Source of the DNA: Stenotrophomonas sp. UBA2629 | Lineage (GTDB): Bacteria > Pseudomonadota > Gammaproteobacteria > Xanthomonadales > Xanthomonadaceae | Direction: 5' to 3' | DNA length: 64,000 nucleotides | NCBI GenBank assembly: GCA_002359895.1 | Contig: DEOB01000010.1 | Span: 1,366,125-1,430,124, forward strand | Shown here: piece after piece, positions 25,208-37,274 of the stretch | Numbering within the stretch: position 1 is the stretch's first letter | Layout of the letters: each line of letters begins with the position of its first letter | The notes under the pieces: generated by a model | The model's database searches: none | What the model was told of the DNA's origin: nothing | Seen by the model: the letters and a program-made list of their open reading frames with translations, nothing else | Program-made: the position numbers and the translations under genes

Positions 25208-25566
25208 AGCGTGGTCCCCGGTGGCAGCAGATCTTTCATGGTCAAGCCCAGGCGCTGGATACGTTCCAGCACACCGGGCCACTCGTCATTGAGAAAACGT
25301 TCGCGCTCGTTGCCGCGCAGTTTCAGCGCAGCTTCCTCGGTCATGAACATGCCCAGGCCTCGGCGCTTCTCGACCAGATTCTCGTCGGCCAGCTCTTGGT
25401 AGGCGCGCGAGACGGTGATCGGGTTGAGCTGGTATTCGGCCGCAACCTGGCGGACCGAAGGCAGGGCATCGCCCGGCTTGAGAATGCCGTCCAGCATCAT
25501 CGCAATCACGCGATCCTTCAGCTGGCGGTAGATGGGAGCGCCATCGCTCCACTGGATATCACTCAT
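25204..25566 (-). CDS. GntR-family transcriptional regulator, YtrA subfamily
   Basis: The 120-residue length is typical of the YtrA subfamily, which has a short C-terminal dimerisation segment instead of a ligand domain. The winged helix covers residues 1-75: 'PIYRQLKDRVIAMMLDGILKPGDALPSVRQVAAEYQLNPITVSRAYQELADENLVEKRRGLGMFM'. It lies 3 bp after the lipoprotein gene and overlaps the ABC ATPase gene by 4 bp. It probably represses its own operon by binding the GGTG-N16-CACC element at 25840-25863; that link is inference. The inducing signal is not visible in the protein. Confidence 0.88.
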   Translation of the reverse strand: MSDIQWSDGAPIYRQLKDRVIAMMLDGILKPGDALPSVRQVAAEYQLNPITVSRAYQELADENLVEKRRGLGMFMTEEAALKLRGNERERFLNDEWPGVLERIQRLGLTMKDLLPPGTTL

Positions 25567-25569
25567 GGG

Positions 25570-25815
25570 TCAGCTCCGCGGGTTCAGCGACTGTGCGAAC
25601 GAGAAGTACGGCATGGACAGACTTGTCCGCATCCGTCGTGCCGGTCGTTTCACATTGGGTTGGGCGGTAGCATCCTGCTCAGTACCAGCCACCTCGGCGG
25701 CATAATTCCGCTCGCCAGCAGCACCGGACACCGGTGATGCCGCACAACCGAGCAGAAGCAGGGCGCCGGAGGCGACCATTGCCTTGAATACGTGCTTGCC
25801 ATGCTGTGCGTTCAT
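25570..25815 (-). CDS. Small lipoprotein leading the YtrA operon
   Basis: The 81-residue product starts at ATG 25815, preceded by GGGAG. It has a lipoprotein signal ('MVASGALLLLGCAAS', Cys near 24) and a short basic tail with 'KRPARRMRTSL'. I do not recognise the mature part. It is the first gene after the operator candidate and is separated from the regulator by 3 bp, so it must be co-transcribed. A small sensor or chaperone for the transporter is possible, but nothing in the sequence shows this. Confidence 0.65.
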   Translation of the reverse strand: MNAQHGKHVFKAMVASGALLLLGCAASPVSGAAGERNYAAEVAGTEQDATAQPNVKRPARRMRTSLSMPYFSFAQSLNPRS

Positions 25816-25839
25816 CGCGGCTCCCTGTGCAGGGTGGCT

Positions 25840-25863
25840 GGTGTTGTATGCAACTATAACACC
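25840..25863 (-). promoter_or_regulatory. YtrA-type operator candidate, GGTG-N16-CACC
   Basis: GGTGTT (25840-25845) and AACACC (25858-25863) form a perfect 6-bp inverted repeat with a 12-bp centre, which equals GGTG-N16-CACC. It lies 25-48 bases before the first gene of the operon that encodes a YtrA-type regulator. I recall a GGTG-N16-CACC target for a Xanthomonas YtrA regulator, but could not check this. The spacing makes autoregulation likely. Confidence 0.65.
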
Positions 25864-25945
25864 GACACGCCCGTATGCAACTCCCAAGTTACCCAACTGA
25901 TGGCCTATGCCATGTTTGCCTCATAAAACGTGCTGGAGAATGAAG

Positions 25946-26512
25946 ATGAATCTTCGCAAGATATTGATTGGAATGGTTTTTGTGGCTGGCGTTGGAGTGG
26001 CTGCCGGCGCCATTGCGGGGCCGTTGCTGGACCGAGAGTTCCGCCCGCTGGCCGGTACAGGTGATGTCAATCTGAATCAAACCTACGGTGGCAAGGTGCT
26101 GCTGATTGTCAACACGGCGTCCAAATGCGGCTTCACGCCGCAATACGAAGGCCTGGAAGCGTTGAACCAGACGTTGGCCGGGCGGGGGTTCGCGGTGCTG
26201 GGTTTCCCCTCCAATGACTTCAAGGGGCAGGAGCCGGGCAGCGAGGAGCAGATTCAGGAGTTCTGCACGCTGACCTACGGGGTCAAATTCCCGATGTTCC
26301 AGAAGGTGCACGTGATCGGCCCGGACACCACGCCGCTGTACCGCGACCTCACCAGTGCCACCGGCGTTGCGCCGGCATGGAACTTCCACAAATACCTGAT
26401 CTCCCGCGATGGCCGGGTAGTGGCGCAGTTCCCCAGCAAGGTGCGTCCGGATGACCCGGCATTGCGTGCGGCCATTGAACGTGAGCTTGCCACGCCAGCG
26501 CCGCAGCGCTGA
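25946..26512 (+). CDS. Exported glutathione-peroxidase-family enzyme
   Basis: The product reduces peroxides through a reactive cysteine, in bacteria usually with thioredoxin rather than glutathione. The peroxidase domain has the catalytic block 'VNTASKCGFTPQYEGLEAL' (peroxidatic Cys), 'LGFPSNDFKGQEPGS' (Gln of the catalytic tetrad) and 'WNFHKYLISRDG' (Trp/Asn). An N-terminal signal or membrane-anchor segment ('ILIGMVFVAGVGVAAGAIAG') places it in the periplasm, unusual compared with cytosolic BtuE. I chose the ATG at 25946 (188 residues) because GGAG lies 7 bases before it; ATG at 25940 is too close. It is transcribed divergently from the YtrA operon. Confidence 0.85.
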   Translation: MNLRKILIGMVFVAGVGVAAGAIAGPLLDREFRPLAGTGDVNLNQTYGGKVLLIVNTASKCGFTPQYEGLEALNQTLAGRGFAVLGFPSNDFKGQEPGSEEQIQEFCTLTYGVKFPMFQKVHVIGPDTTPLYRDLTSATGVAPAWNFHKYLISRDGRVVAQFPSKVRPDDPALRAAIERELATPAPQR

Positions 26513-26596
26513 GCGCCTCGACATATCCGGCACGCGTGCGACAATGGCGCCCTTCACGCCGACCGTGGCGTCTGTTCACTTCCAGGAATGCAGCAA

Positions 26597-27577
26597 ATGA
26601 AGATGGGAACGCGCGGCGCAGCAGCGTCGCTTCTGATTCTGGCGATGGCGGCCCCAGGGGTCGTGTTTTCGCAACAACCTGCCGCGCCGGCAACTAGCAA
26701 GGAGAAGTCTGTTTTGACCTCGGATCGTGAAAAGATTGGTTACGCCATCGGCGTTGATGTCGCCAGTTCGTTTGAGCCTGTCGCTACTGAAGTAGACGTG
26801 GCCGAGCTGCGTCGTGCTGTCGAGAACGCATTTGCCGGCGGCCAGCCGCTGATGTCGCAGGAAGAAGCCCAGGCCACCGACCAGGCGCTGCGCACCGTGA
26901 TGATGGCCCGCTCGGGCCAGCAGGTGCCGGGCATGGCACCGGGCAGCCAGCCGCCTGCCGTTGACCGCAAGAAGGTCGGCCTGATGTTGGGCAGCTTCGC
27001 CGTGGGCCCGTCGCTGGCTCCGATCAAGGACGAAATCGACCTGGACTCGGTGTTCCAGGCCATCACCACCGTGTTCGCCAAGGGCACGCCGCTGATGAAC
27101 CGCGAGCAGTCGCAGGCCGTGCTGCAGGCGTTCAGCGCCACCAAGCAGGCCCAGGCAGAAGCCCAGCAGGGCGCTGCTGCTCAGGCCAACCGCGTGGAAG
27201 GCAATGCATTCCTGGCCAAGAACAAGACCCAGCCGGGCGTGGTCACCACCGCCTCGGGCCTGCAGTACCAGGTGCTGCGTGCCGGCGCCGGTGAGCGCCC
27301 GGTCGCGACCAGCCGCGTGCGTGTGAACTACGAAGGCAAGCTGCTGGACGGCACCGTGTTCGACAGCAGCTACAAGCGTGGCGAGCCGGTTGATTTCGGC
27401 CTGAACCAGGTGATCAAGGGCTGGACCGAAGGCGTGGCGCTGATGCCGGTTGGCGGCAAGTACCGCTTCTGGATTCCGGGCGAGCTGGCCTACGGCGAAG
27501 CAGGAACCCCCGGTGGCCCGATTGGCCCGAACGCAACGCTCACCTTTGATGTTGAGCTGTTGAGCGTCCTGCCGTAA
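26597..27577 (+). CDS. FKBP-type peptidyl-prolyl isomerase, exported (FkpA/Mip-like)
   Basis: The roughly 326-residue protein has a signal peptide ('AAASLLILAMAAPGVVFSQQ') and a helical N-terminal dimerisation part ('LTSDREKIGYAIGVDVASSF'). This part contains two FKBP_N-like segments (about 35-105 and 120-190), so it is longer than Mip or FkpA. The C-terminal FKBP domain starts near 210 ('VVTTASGLQYQVLRAG', 'VRVNYEGKLLDGTVFDSSYKRGEPVDFGLNQVIKGW', 'WIPGELAYGEAG') and keeps the aromatic binding pocket. It catalyses proline isomerisation during periplasmic folding. The start at 26597 has AGGA nine bases upstream; ATG at 26588 is possible. It precedes ugd by 21 bp and may be co-transcribed. Confidence 0.88.
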   Translation: MKMGTRGAAASLLILAMAAPGVVFSQQPAAPATSKEKSVLTSDREKIGYAIGVDVASSFEPVATEVDVAELRRAVENAFAGGQPLMSQEEAQATDQALRTVMMARSGQQVPGMAPGSQPPAVDRKKVGLMLGSFAVGPSLAPIKDEIDLDSVFQAITTVFAKGTPLMNREQSQAVLQAFSATKQAQAEAQQGAAAQANRVEGNAFLAKNKTQPGVVTTASGLQYQVLRAGAGERPVATSRVRVNYEGKLLDGTVFDSSYKRGEPVDFGLNQVIKGWTEGVALMPVGGKYRFWIPGELAYGEAGTPGGPIGPNATLTFDVELLSVLP

Positions 27578-27598
27578 CGCAACGGAGTAGTCGCAGTC

Positions 27599-28940
<1,342 letters not shown>

Positions 28941-28948
<8 letters not shown>

Positions 28949-29183
28949 CCTGATCCCAAGCGAACGCGAGCAGGTGCTGGAAGCACGCCTGGTCGAGTTG
29001 GAAATGCGCGTTTCCTTTCAGGAACAGGCGCTGGCAGAACTGAGCGAAGCCTTGGCTGACGCTCGCATGGAAGGTGCGCGCAACAGCAACGTGCTGCGCC
29101 ACCTGTTGGATGACCTGGGTAAGGTGCGCACGGCGTTGTACGCCGCTGATCCAACCACCGAACCGCCACCCCCGCACTACTGA
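28941..29183 (+). CDS. slyX: SlyX-family coiled-coil protein
   Basis: The 80-residue product is almost entirely one amphipathic helix: 'LEARLVELEMRVSFQEQALAELSEALADAR', the SlyX signature, then a proline-rich end 'TTEPPPPHY'. SlyX proteins are small (70-80 aa) and their function is unknown; E. coli slyX lies beside slyD, an FKBP isomerase. Here an FKBP gene is two genes upstream. The ATG at 28941 overlaps the end of ugd by 8 bp, indicating coupled translation. Confidence 0.82.
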
Positions 29184-29202
29184 TACAGAAGCACTGCACG
29201 CC

Positions 29203-29880
29203 ATGAGTGACACTCTCCGTGACCAGCTCCTCGGGCTGGGTTTCAAGACCCTGCCCAAGCCGGAGCGCAAGCCCGACACCCGCCGTGATGGCCGCCCGCA
29301 GGGCAAGGCCGGCCCGGCAGAAGCCAACAAGCACAGCCGAGGCGGCAAGCCAGGGCAGGGCAAGCCACATGCTGGCCGTCCGCCGCAGCAGGGCAGGCCC
29401 CCGCAGCAAGGCAAGCCACAACAGAACCAAGGCCCGCGCAAGCCGCGCTCGCAGGAAGATATCGACCTGGCCAAGGCTTACGCCATCCGCGCCCAGCGCG
29501 AGAAGGACGAGCGTCTGGAAGCGGAGCGGCTGAAGCAGGAAGAAGCGCGTCTGCGCCGCGAAGCCCGCGCCAAGGTGGAAGAGCTGGTCAAGGACAAGGG
29601 CTTGAATGACCCTGCCGCCGACATCGCACGCCACTTTGAGTACGGCGGCAAGATCAAGCGTGTCTACGTCAACGCCGAGCAGCTCAAAGGGCTCAACGCC
29701 GGTGAATTGGGTGTGCTGCAGCAGAACGGCCGCTATCTGCTGGTCACCGCTGCTGTGCTGGCCGAAGCCGAGGCATTGTTCGCACCGAGCGTTGCGTTGA
29801 AGGTGGACCCGAACGCACCGGCTGAAGCGGATCCGTATGCCGACCCGCAATTCCAGGTGCCGGACGATCTGGTCTGGTGA
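29203..29880 (+). CDS. DUF2058 protein (YaiL-like, nucleic-acid-associated)
   Basis: The 225-residue protein begins 'MSDTLRDQLLGLGFK' and continues with a lysine/glutamine/proline-rich low-complexity stretch (about 20-75, many KPxQGKP repeats). A charged helix (about 80-130, 'AIRAQREKDERLEAERLKQEEARLRREARAKVEELV') and a conserved C-terminal domain ('AADIARHFEYGGKIKRVYVNAEQLKGLNAGELGVLQ') follow. This is the DUF2058 architecture, annotated as polynucleotide-associated in E. coli YaiL. The basic linker suits RNA or DNA binding. It follows slyX by 19 bp and ends at a strong bidirectional terminator. Confidence 0.82.
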   Translation: MSDTLRDQLLGLGFKTLPKPERKPDTRRDGRPQGKAGPAEANKHSRGGKPGQGKPHAGRPPQQGRPPQQGKPQQNQGPRKPRSQEDIDLAKAYAIRAQREKDERLEAERLKQEEARLRREARAKVEELVKDKGLNDPAADIARHFEYGGKIKRVYVNAEQLKGLNAGELGVLQQNGRYLLVTAAVLAEAEALFAPSVALKVDPNAPAEADPYADPQFQVPDDLVW

Positions 29881-29910
29881 GTTCGAAAAGCCACTGACAC
29901 GCGACAAAGA

Positions 29911-29941
29911 AAAACGACAGGCTTTCAGCCTGTCGTTTTTT
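29911..29941. terminator. Bidirectional intrinsic terminator
   Basis: AAAACGACAGGCT (29911-29923) pairs with AGCCTGTCGTTTT (29927-29939), loop 3 nt, with A- and T-runs on both sides. It ends the ugd-slyX-DUF2058 unit and overlaps the last codons of the convergent MFS gene (stop at 29925). Confidence 0.9.
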
Positions 29942-31118
29942 GGTGGCGGCGTGCCTGCCGTGAGGGTGGCAACCAGTACCAGGCAATCAACGAGCCGGTC
30001 AACGCGAAGAAGCCGCCGACGATGAAGGCCACTTTGCCGTCGCCGAACTGCCACAGCTGGCCCGCGATCAAGGCGCCGAGCACGCCACCCAAGCCGGACG
30101 AGAAACCGTAGAACAGGCCTTGGCCGTGACCGTTGAGGTTGCCAGGGAAGTACCGCGCCAGCAGTTGCATGGCCGAGGCGAAGAAGGCGGCAAAGCCCAG
30201 GCAATGCGTGGTCTGCGCCACCAACATCACGGGAATGTTCTCCGGCCACATCGCCGTTGCCCACCAGCGCAACGCGGCACTGGCCATGGAGATGATCAGC
30301 AGCCAGCTGGCATCCCAGCGGCGGAAGAAGCGGGCAATGAGGAAGAACACCGCCACCTCGAACACCACGCCCACGGTCCACATCAAACCCAGCAACGACG
30401 TGCTGTAGCCGTGCTGGTCCATGTACAGCGAAAAAAACGTGTAGTACGGGCCGAATGACAGCTGCTCAAGAAACGCGGCGATGAAAAAGGCGATGACTGG
30501 TTTCTGCCGGACGATGGCCCAGAAGCCGCCGCTTTGATGGCTGTGCGTACCGATGTTGCGCGCATAACGGTTGAAGAACGCCGAGCCGGCCATCAGCACG
30601 AACAACGGCAGCATCATCCACGGCAGCACGCCGGCGCCGTTGCGCTCGATCAGCCAGCCAAACAGCGTCACCACCAGAATGAAACCCAGCGAGCCCCACA
30701 CGCGGATCATGCCGTAGCGGTGGCTGTCGCTGCCCAAGTGGGTGAGGGTGATGGATTCAAACTGTGGCATCACCGCGTTGTAGAAAAAGCAGAACGCAAT
30801 CATCACCGCATACAACGTCCATTGCGGTGCCGGCACCAAAAACCCGGCGAAGCAGACGATGGTCAGCACGCAGCCGATGCGCAGCCAGCGGATGGGCTTG
30901 GGTGACACCGCTGCCAGCGAGGTCCAGGTGCTGGGCGCGACCACACGCGTTGCGTACCACAGGCTCATCATCACGCTGATGGCGGTGACCGTCATGCCGC
31001 GCGACTGCAGGTACAGACTCCAGTACGGGGTGAACGCGCCGAGTGCCGCGTAGTAGAAGAAATAGAAACTGGACAGCCGCGCGGTGGGCACGACAGCCGG
31101 TGAGGCGGAGGTAGTCAT
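29925..31118 (-). CDS. MFS transporter, LacY/HcaT-like (MFS_1-like) family
   Basis: The 397-residue protein has twelve predicted membrane helices in two halves. It begins 'SSFYFFYYAALGAFTPYWSLYLQSRGMTVTAISVMMSLWYATRVVAPSTWTSLA', a start typical of the phenylpropionate/nucleoside-proton symporter-like MFS group. Other family marks are 'YGMIRVWGSLGFI' in helix 5 and 'GHGQGLFYGFSSGLGGVLGALIAG' in helix 11. The substrate is unknown. The stop codon lies inside the bidirectional terminator. It starts 4 bp beyond the hydrolase gene at 31123, so it is probably the last gene of that unit. Confidence 0.82.
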   Translation of the reverse strand: MTTSASPAVVPTARLSSFYFFYYAALGAFTPYWSLYLQSRGMTVTAISVMMSLWYATRVVAPSTWTSLAAVSPKPIRWLRIGCVLTIVCFAGFLVPAPQWTLYAVMIAFCFFYNAVMPQFESITLTHLGSDSHRYGMIRVWGSLGFILVVTLFGWLIERNGAGVLPWMMLPLFVLMAGSAFFNRYARNIGTHSHQSGGFWAIVRQKPVIAFFIAAFLEQLSFGPYYTFFSLYMDQHGYSTSLLGLMWTVGVVFEVAVFFLIARFFRRWDASWLLIISMASAALRWWATAMWPENIPVMLVAQTTHCLGFAAFFASAMQLLARYFPGNLNGHGQGLFYGFSSGLGGVLGALIAGQLWQFGDGKVAFIVGGFFALTGSLIAWYWLPPSRQARRHQKTTG

Positions 31119-31122
31119 GGGA

Positions 31123-31806
31123 TCAGAAAAAATCTTCGACCGGTGTGGTCAACAACTCAACGGTGCTGTGCTTGAGCCGACGCAGGCTGGAGATGCCAAG
31201 GTCGCGGATGATGGAATGATTGCGGTGTGGCAGGGCAGAATCGTACAGGTCCTGCGGCGCCACGTTTTTGCCATGTACGCCGGGCATCAGGTCAATGCCG
31301 GCCGCGTTGTAGCAATGCTGCACCATCGCCGAGCAATACAGCGCGCCTTCTTTGGAGAGCAGGTTGCCGCGACGTCGCAGGCGGGTGCTGTGCATCGCAA
31401 ACAGCGTGCCGACCAGCTCGCTCAACGAGTAGCTTGATTGCCCGGCAAGCAGGTCCAGCGCGGCCACCTGCACATTGCGCGTCTGCTCGGCGTCCAGCTC
31501 GAAATCAAGAATGGCCAGGTTGGGGAAGGCTTCGTCATCGAAGTAACGATCGGCGCGGTTTTCCTGTGCACCCAGACGCAACTGGCGGTTGCGCAGGTCC
31601 AGGTCCGATTCCAACACCCACCAATGGCCGTCCAGGCGCTGCTCGCTGAACAGGAATGCGTGCGACCACAGGCTGCGGTGGCCGTCGTCGGTCAGCGGTG
31701 CCTGCGCCTTGCGGATGGTTTTGCCGATCCAGTCCGAGGTGCCGCACAAGCCAATGCGGCCCGGCGCGGCGTGTTTGCGGATCAACTCGGCGTTGCGGCT
31801 TTCCAT
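31123..31806 (-). CDS. Putative permuted papain-like (NlpC/P60-related, YiiX/YaeF-type) hydrolase
   Basis: The 227-residue protein has no signal peptide. A histidine block comes first ('SLWSHAFLFSEQRLDGHWWVLESDLDL', about 45-70) and the cysteine block later ('LLSKEGALYCSAMVQHCYNAAGIDL', about 150-175). This order is that of circularly permuted papain-fold amidases (YaeF/YiiX, poxvirus G6R group), which cleave amide bonds in lipids or peptidoglycan-related substrates. Catalytic assignment is inferred from motif order and needs structure prediction. It follows the metH C-terminal gene by 43 bp and precedes the MFS gene by 4 bp. Confidence 0.6.
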   Translation of the reverse strand: MESRNAELIRKHAAPGRIGLCGTSDWIGKTIRKAQAPLTDDGHRSLWSHAFLFSEQRLDGHWWVLESDLDLRNRQLRLGAQENRADRYFDDEAFPNLAILDFELDAEQTRNVQVAALDLLAGQSSYSLSELVGTLFAMHSTRLRRRGNLLSKEGALYCSAMVQHCYNAAGIDLMPGVHGKNVAPQDLYDSALPHRNHSIIRDLGISSLRRLKHSTVELLTTPVEDFF

Positions 31807-31849
31807 GGCGGGTGGCGATACGAAGGAGAGGGGGTGGAGTGAGCCTGGC

Positions 31850-34629
<2,780 letters not shown>

Positions 34630-34633
<4 letters not shown>

Positions 34634-35232
34634 CAGACCTTGAACACCTGGCCATTGGCGATGCCGTCGATGCTGCGCTGGTAAGCCAGCGCGGCACGTG
34701 CGGCAGTCACCGCTTCAAAGCCGGGGAAGAAATCGGCATAGCTGTCCCATGCCTCCAGCAGCACGCTGGGGCTGACCGCATTGATGCGCAGGCTGCGTGG
34801 CAGCTCCAGCGCGGCGGCACGGACAAACCCCTCGATGGCAGCGTTCACTGCAGTGGCATTGGCGCCTTGGGCGATGGGCTGCTCGGTGAGAATGCCGGTG
34901 GTCAGCGTGATGGAGCCACCGTCATTCAGATGATGTTGGCCCAGCAGGGCCAGCCTGACTTGGCCCAGCAGTTTGTCCTGCAGGCCGAGCGTGAACTGCG
35001 CCGGCGTCATCTCGGTAAGCGGGCCGAAATGCACGGCGCCGGTCGTGGCGACGATCGCATCGACCTTGCCCACGGACTGCAGCAGCGCAGTGACGCTTTC
35101 ATCACTGCCAAGATCCACCGCATGGCTGGCATCCGAGCGCGAGGCGGTAATGACATGGTGCTGTTGCCGCAGGTGCGCGGTAACGGCCGAACCCAAGGTG
35201 CCACCGGCACCTACCAGCAGAATCTTCTTCAC
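34630..35232 (-). CDS. Atypical short-chain dehydrogenase lacking YxxxK, between the two metH genes
   Basis: The 200-residue Rossmann protein starts with GTG at 35232, chosen because GAGGAG lies 7 bases before it. The nucleotide site is 'ILLVGAGGTLGSAVTAHL' and the fold continues with 'VDAIVATTGAVHFGPL' and 'GSITLTTGIL'. Where classical SDRs have YSASK, this reads ATAVN ('ANATAVNAAIEGFVRAAALELP'), so the catalytic Tyr and Lys are missing. This matches a short SDR-like subfamily of about 200 residues with no known activity. It is 10 bp from metH-N and overlaps metH-C by 4 bp, so it is co-translated with both halves. Any role in methionine synthesis is unproven. Confidence 0.8.
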
Positions 35233-35242
35233 GGTGTACTCC

Positions 35243-36322
35243 TCAGGCGGCGCGTGTGGCAGGGAGCGGCAGGGCGCGCGGCGGCAGGCCTGCAACCGCC
35301 TCAGCAATGGCGCGGATGTGATCGGGTGACGTGCCGCAGCAACCGCCGACAAGATTGAGCAGGCCGGACTGTGCGAATTCCTTCAGCGTGGTGGCCATCT
35401 CTTCCGGTGTTTCGTCGTACTCGCCAAAGGCATTGGGCAGACCGGCATTGGGATGCGCGCTGACGTAGCCGTTGGAGATATGCGCCAGTGTTTCCACATG
35501 CGGGCGCATGTCGGTAGCACCCAGTGCGCAGTTGAAACCCACCGACAGCGGCTGGCTGTGTGACACCGACGCGTAAAACGCCTCGGCGGTCTGGCCAGAC
35601 AACGTTCGGCCGGAAGCATCGGTGATGGTGCCGGAGATCATCACCGGCAGGCGGCCACCGCGCGCGTCGAATACTTCTTCAATGGCGAACAGTGCGGCCT
35701 TGGCATTGAGCGTGTCGAAGATGGTCTCCACCATCAGCGTGTCGGCACCGCCGTCAATCAAACCTTCTATGGCTTCGCGGTAAGTGCCGCGCAGCTCGTC
35801 AAAGCTGGTGTTGCGGAAGCCGGGGTCGTTGACGTCCGGGCTGATCGAGGCGGTGCGGCTGGTCGGGCCGAGTACGCCAATCACGAAGCGCGGTTTGTCC
35901 GGCGTCGTCGCTTCGATGGCGTCACAACATTGCCGCGCCACCCGTGCACCGGCCTTGTTGAGTTCGTAGACCAGGTGTTCGAGGTGATAGTCGGCCTGGC
36001 TCACCGAGGTCGCATTGAACGTGTTGGTCTCCAACAAATCCGCGCCGGCTTCCAGGTAGGCGGTATGGATGCCGGCGATGACGTCCGGGCGCGACAGCAG
36101 CAGCAGATCGTTGTTGCCCTTGAGATCATGCTCGCAGCCCGGCCCGTGCTCATGCTGGCTGTCGAAACCGCCCACGAAACGCTCGCCGCGATAGTCCTCT
36201 TCCTGCAGCCGATGGCGCTGGATCATGGTGCCCATGGCGCCATCGATGATCAGGATGCGGCGTTCAAGCGCGCCCAGCAGTTTGGCGACGCGTTCGGGGT
36301 GGAGCCAGGGGAGGGCTTGCAT
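35243..36322 (-). CDS. metH: Methionine synthase, homocysteine-binding module
   Basis: The 359-residue protein is the homocysteine S-methyltransferase module of MetH. It starts near 'LLGALERRILIIDGAMGTMIQRHRLQEEDYRGERF'. The zinc ligands are visible: the cysteine in 'SVGFNCALGATDMRPH' and the pair in 'LVGGCCGTSPDHIRAIAEA'. It ends almost exactly where the first module of E. coli MetH ends (about residue 353), so the split is at a domain border and not a frameshift. The two parts must form a complex or interact transiently during catalysis. It follows the ArsR-methyltransferase gene by 20 bp. Confidence 0.95.
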   Translation of the reverse strand: MQALPWLHPERVAKLLGALERRILIIDGAMGTMIQRHRLQEEDYRGERFVGGFDSQHEHGPGCEHDLKGNNDLLLLSRPDVIAGIHTAYLEAGADLLETNTFNATSVSQADYHLEHLVYELNKAGARVARQCCDAIEATTPDKPRFVIGVLGPTSRTASISPDVNDPGFRNTSFDELRGTYREAIEGLIDGGADTLMVETIFDTLNAKAALFAIEEVFDARGGRLPVMISGTITDASGRTLSGQTAEAFYASVSHSQPLSVGFNCALGATDMRPHVETLAHISNGYVSAHPNAGLPNAFGEYDETPEEMATTLKEFAQSGLLNLVGGCCGTSPDHIRAIAEAVAGLPPRALPLPATRAA

Positions 36323-36344
36323 AGGGCGGGCCGGTTCTCGTGAA

Positions 36345-37274
36345 TCAGGGGCGATGGGCGATCAGTGAGATCACTTCAAAATGCGGTGGGCGCTTTTCGC
36401 GGGTCACGGTTTCCAGGCTGGACACTTCCAGTCCAGCCTTCTCCACGAATTTGCGCAGCTCCTTGCCGGTGAAGCCAAGGTTGACGTGGCCGTAAGCCTC
36501 TACCGCGGCTTTGTGCTCGTGGCGCGCGAGGCTGCACAGCATCAAGCGGCCGCCGGGCCGGACGACGCGCGCGCATTCGGCCACGGCTTTGGCCGGGTGG
36601 CTGGCGTAGGTGAGCGCATGCATCAGCACCACCAGGTCGAAGCTGCCATCGTCGAACGGCAGCTTGTGCATGTCGCCTTCGCGCACTTCCACGTTGGGCA
36701 GCTTGCGCAGGCGCTCGCTGGCGGCGGCCACCACGCGGGCGCTGGTGTCGATGCAGACATAGCGCTGCGCATGCGGGGCCAACAGTTCGGCCAACACGCC
36801 ATCGCCGGAGGCGATGTCCAGCACGTCGCCGGTTTCCAGCAGCGGCAGGGCACTGCGTGCCAATGCTTCCCAGGTACGGCCCGGGGAGTAGTGGCGCTCC
36901 ATGTCGCCGGCCACGCTGTCGGCCCAGTTCTGGTCGGCAGCACGCATGGCCAGTACCGACGGCACGCGCTCGGCGTCCTGGCGCAACAACGGGTCGTCGC
37001 TGCCGGTGCTCAGTGCATGCCACAATGCGCGTTGTGCGGGGTCCAGTGCGGCCTCGTCAAAGCGGTAATAGGCCGAAACGCCTGCGCGGCGGTCGCGGAC
37101 CAGGCCGGCTTCTTTCAGCCGGGCCAGGTGTGTGGACACGCGCGGCTGCGCCAGCGTGGTGATGGCCGACAGTTCGGCCACCGTCAATTCTTCTTGTTCC
37201 AACAGTGTCAGCAGGCGGACCCGCGTGGCATCGGCGAACACTTTCAGACGGGTTGACCAGTCTTCCAGATCCAT
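36345..37274 (-). CDS. ArsR-family regulator fused to a SAM-dependent methyltransferase domain (possible SAH/SAM sensor)
   Basis: Residues 1-95 form an ArsR winged helix ('LKVFADATRVRLLTLLEQEELTVAELSAITTLAQPRVSTHLARLKEAGLVRDRRAGVSAYYRF') without metal-binding cysteines in the recognition helix. Residues 130-309 are a class I methyltransferase fold with motif I 'DVLDIASGDGVLAELL', then 'REGDMHKLPFDDGSFDLVVLMHALTY' and 'VVRPGGRLMLCSL'. Regulators with this fusion (SahR type) sense S-adenosylhomocysteine and control methionine-cycle genes. Placement at the head of the metH operon strongly suggests the same here. Its start codon abuts a 32-bp palindrome at 37275-37306, consistent with autoregulation. 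Confidence 0.85.
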   Translation of the reverse strand: MDLEDWSTRLKVFADATRVRLLTLLEQEELTVAELSAITTLAQPRVSTHLARLKEAGLVRDRRAGVSAYYRFDEAALDPAQRALWHALSTGSDDPLLRQDAERVPSVLAMRAADQNWADSVAGDMERHYSPGRTWEALARSALPLLETGDVLDIASGDGVLAELLAPHAQRYVCIDTSARVVAAASERLRKLPNVEVREGDMHKLPFDDGSFDLVVLMHALTYASHPAKAVAECARVVRPGGRLMLCSLARHEHKAAVEAYGHVNLGFTGKELRKFVEKAGLEVSSLETVTREKRPPHFEVISLIAHRP

